Positions 63,136 to 64,000 of a stretch of 64,000 nucleotides of DNA are shown here, piece by piece. Position numbers and translations under genes: made by a program. The notes under the pieces were generated by a model, which searched no databases, was not told the origin of the DNA, and was given only the letters and a program-made list of their open reading frames with translations. The stretch comes from Fomes fomentarius. Lineage: Eukaryota; Basidiomycota; Agaricomycetes; Polyporales; Polyporaceae. The stretch lies in assembly GCA_022606135.1 (NCBI GenBank), contig JABYQN010000005.1, forward strand, positions 310,001 through 374,000, written 5' to 3'. Positions within the stretch are counted from its first letter, which is position 1; the number at the start of each line of letters is the position of its first letter.

Positions 63136-64000
63136 TGTGCGAACAGGATACGAGTTTGGAAAGAGAAAGGTGAGTTAATGGGGGGTAAAGGAGAGAAAAA
63201 CGAACGCGTCGAGGTGAAGGGTATATATGTGCAAGGCCAACGAGCGTCGAGCGAGAAGAGGAGACTGACGTCGACGTTGTGCTCTGACATCATAGCTGTC
63301 TCCGCTTGGGACAGTTGGCTCATCCCGAGTGACACAACTCAAACCTTAACACTGGACGCCAGCGCCTCGACCGCGCCGCTCGCGCAGTTTGGCAGCGTGT
63401 GGCATACCCCATAGCTACTTCCGCGAAAGTCGGTATTTTGTTCGTGGCGGGGTGGAAGCAATGGGCGGATCTGCGGTGAGCTCGCGCCACATGCATGGCT
63501 TGGGCAAAGTATGATAGATTGTTCAGGCTTCTTTCCGCAGGTCTGTGTCTTAAGGCAGAGCTATAGATACGTCTCATGGCACCGCCCGGAGCGAGCATGC
63601 GCAGGACGCGTTCTTCCCGGTCGGTTTCAAGGATAATGGTATCAAAGAATGAGACCATCGGAGGTTGTCAGGGCAGGAAACCGGAGAATCGATGAAAATT
63701 CTTATAAAGCAGATTCCACAAAGGGATGGGAGAGAGGACGCCGGGGGAACAAGGGACGTGAGACGGTGGAGATCGACAGCAACCAGGGGACAGAGACGGG
63801 ATACGCCGAGAGCTTGTGTACGCGGTGTTTGGCAACGGGCGTCACCGCAAATGTCCCACTGCTGTTTGTTTTCGGCCGTTTTCAGGTTGACTGTTGCTGT
63901 TTACCGCCACTCTCGCCTTTGCTTCTCTTCCAAACCGTGCTTGATACCGACTCTCCCTTTTACATCTCTGCTTTTGCTGCCCGCTGGCACCATACTTCCC
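63136..64000. other. Upstream region at the window end
   Basis: Promoter of the BLI-3-like gene; a TATATATG motif lies at 63221-63228 on the plus strand, about 90 bp upstream. 63890-64000 is CT-rich on the plus strand, resembling the leader of a gene that would start beyond the window. No coding call. Confidence 0.4.

Noticed and set aside
63320..63658. 112-residue minus-strand open frame upstream of the BLI-3-like gene
   Set aside because: No domain, no splice context, and it overlaps the expected promoter region.

Overview
The window looks like nuclear DNA of a wood- or litter-decaying basidiomycete (Agaricomycetes, probably Polyporales-like). The evidence is genes split by many 45-70 nt introns with GT(A/G)NGT donors, a fungal CBM1 cellulose-binding module, GH55 and GH27 glycoside hydrolases, CT-rich promoters with TATAAG-type boxes, and basidiomycete-style proteins. 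The species cannot be fixed from sequence alone. Coding models below were built by hand, joining exons so that frame and family motifs run through; homology names rest on motif recognition, not on a search.

Layout. 1-739: 3' part missing of a ferritin-like Rds1-type secreted protein (minus). 1999-3437: an old yellow enzyme (OYE) with a possible mitochondrial leader. 3607-4395: first copy of a dispersed repeat, here called R. 6677-10428: a 23-exon secreted exo-beta-1,3-glucanase (GH55) with an apparent 2-nt exon. 12848-14615: hypothetical protein. 15276-16045: ribosomal protein uL5 (60S L11). 16319-18182 and 18502-19623: ataxin-3-type deubiquitinase and Atg27, head to head. 20406-22414: viroplasmin/RNase H1-N-domain protein. 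About 23585-23690: U6 snRNA (minus). 24457-26802: CBM1-GH27 alpha-galactosidase. 26910-27310: Hsp12-type protein.

From about 27.7 kb to 57.8 kb the window is dominated by a segmental duplication. A unit made of repeat R, an intergenic segment, a 5'-nucleotidase gene and two OYE genes (A and B) lies directly at 27.7-36.4 kb, restarts at 36.4 kb, and recurs inverted at 48.9-57.8 kb. On the left the 5'-nucleotidase is intact and OYE-A is a truncated relic; on the right OYE-A is intact and the 5'-nucleotidase is a pseudogene with a nonsense codon, a lost start and a 276-bp internal inversion. OYE-B is intact in both. The single-copy interval between the arms (38.1-48.9 kb) holds a class 3 lipase, a class III aminotransferase, a PA-TM-RING ubiquitin ligase and a second Hsp12 gene.

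57.8-64 kb carries an 807-bp non-autonomous hAT-like element with an 8-bp target duplication, an F-box protein (minus) and a BLI-3/pyridoxamine-phosphate-oxidase-like flavoprotein (minus).

Functionally the genes are mixed: extracellular polysaccharide and lipid breakdown (GH55, GH27, lipase), stress and redox (OYEs, Hsp12 pair, Rds1-like, BLI-3), ubiquitin and autophagy (ataxin-3, RING, F-box, Atg27) and core RNA/ribosome genes. There is no operon logic. The OYE/5'-nucleotidase duplication is the one structured, lineage-specific feature.
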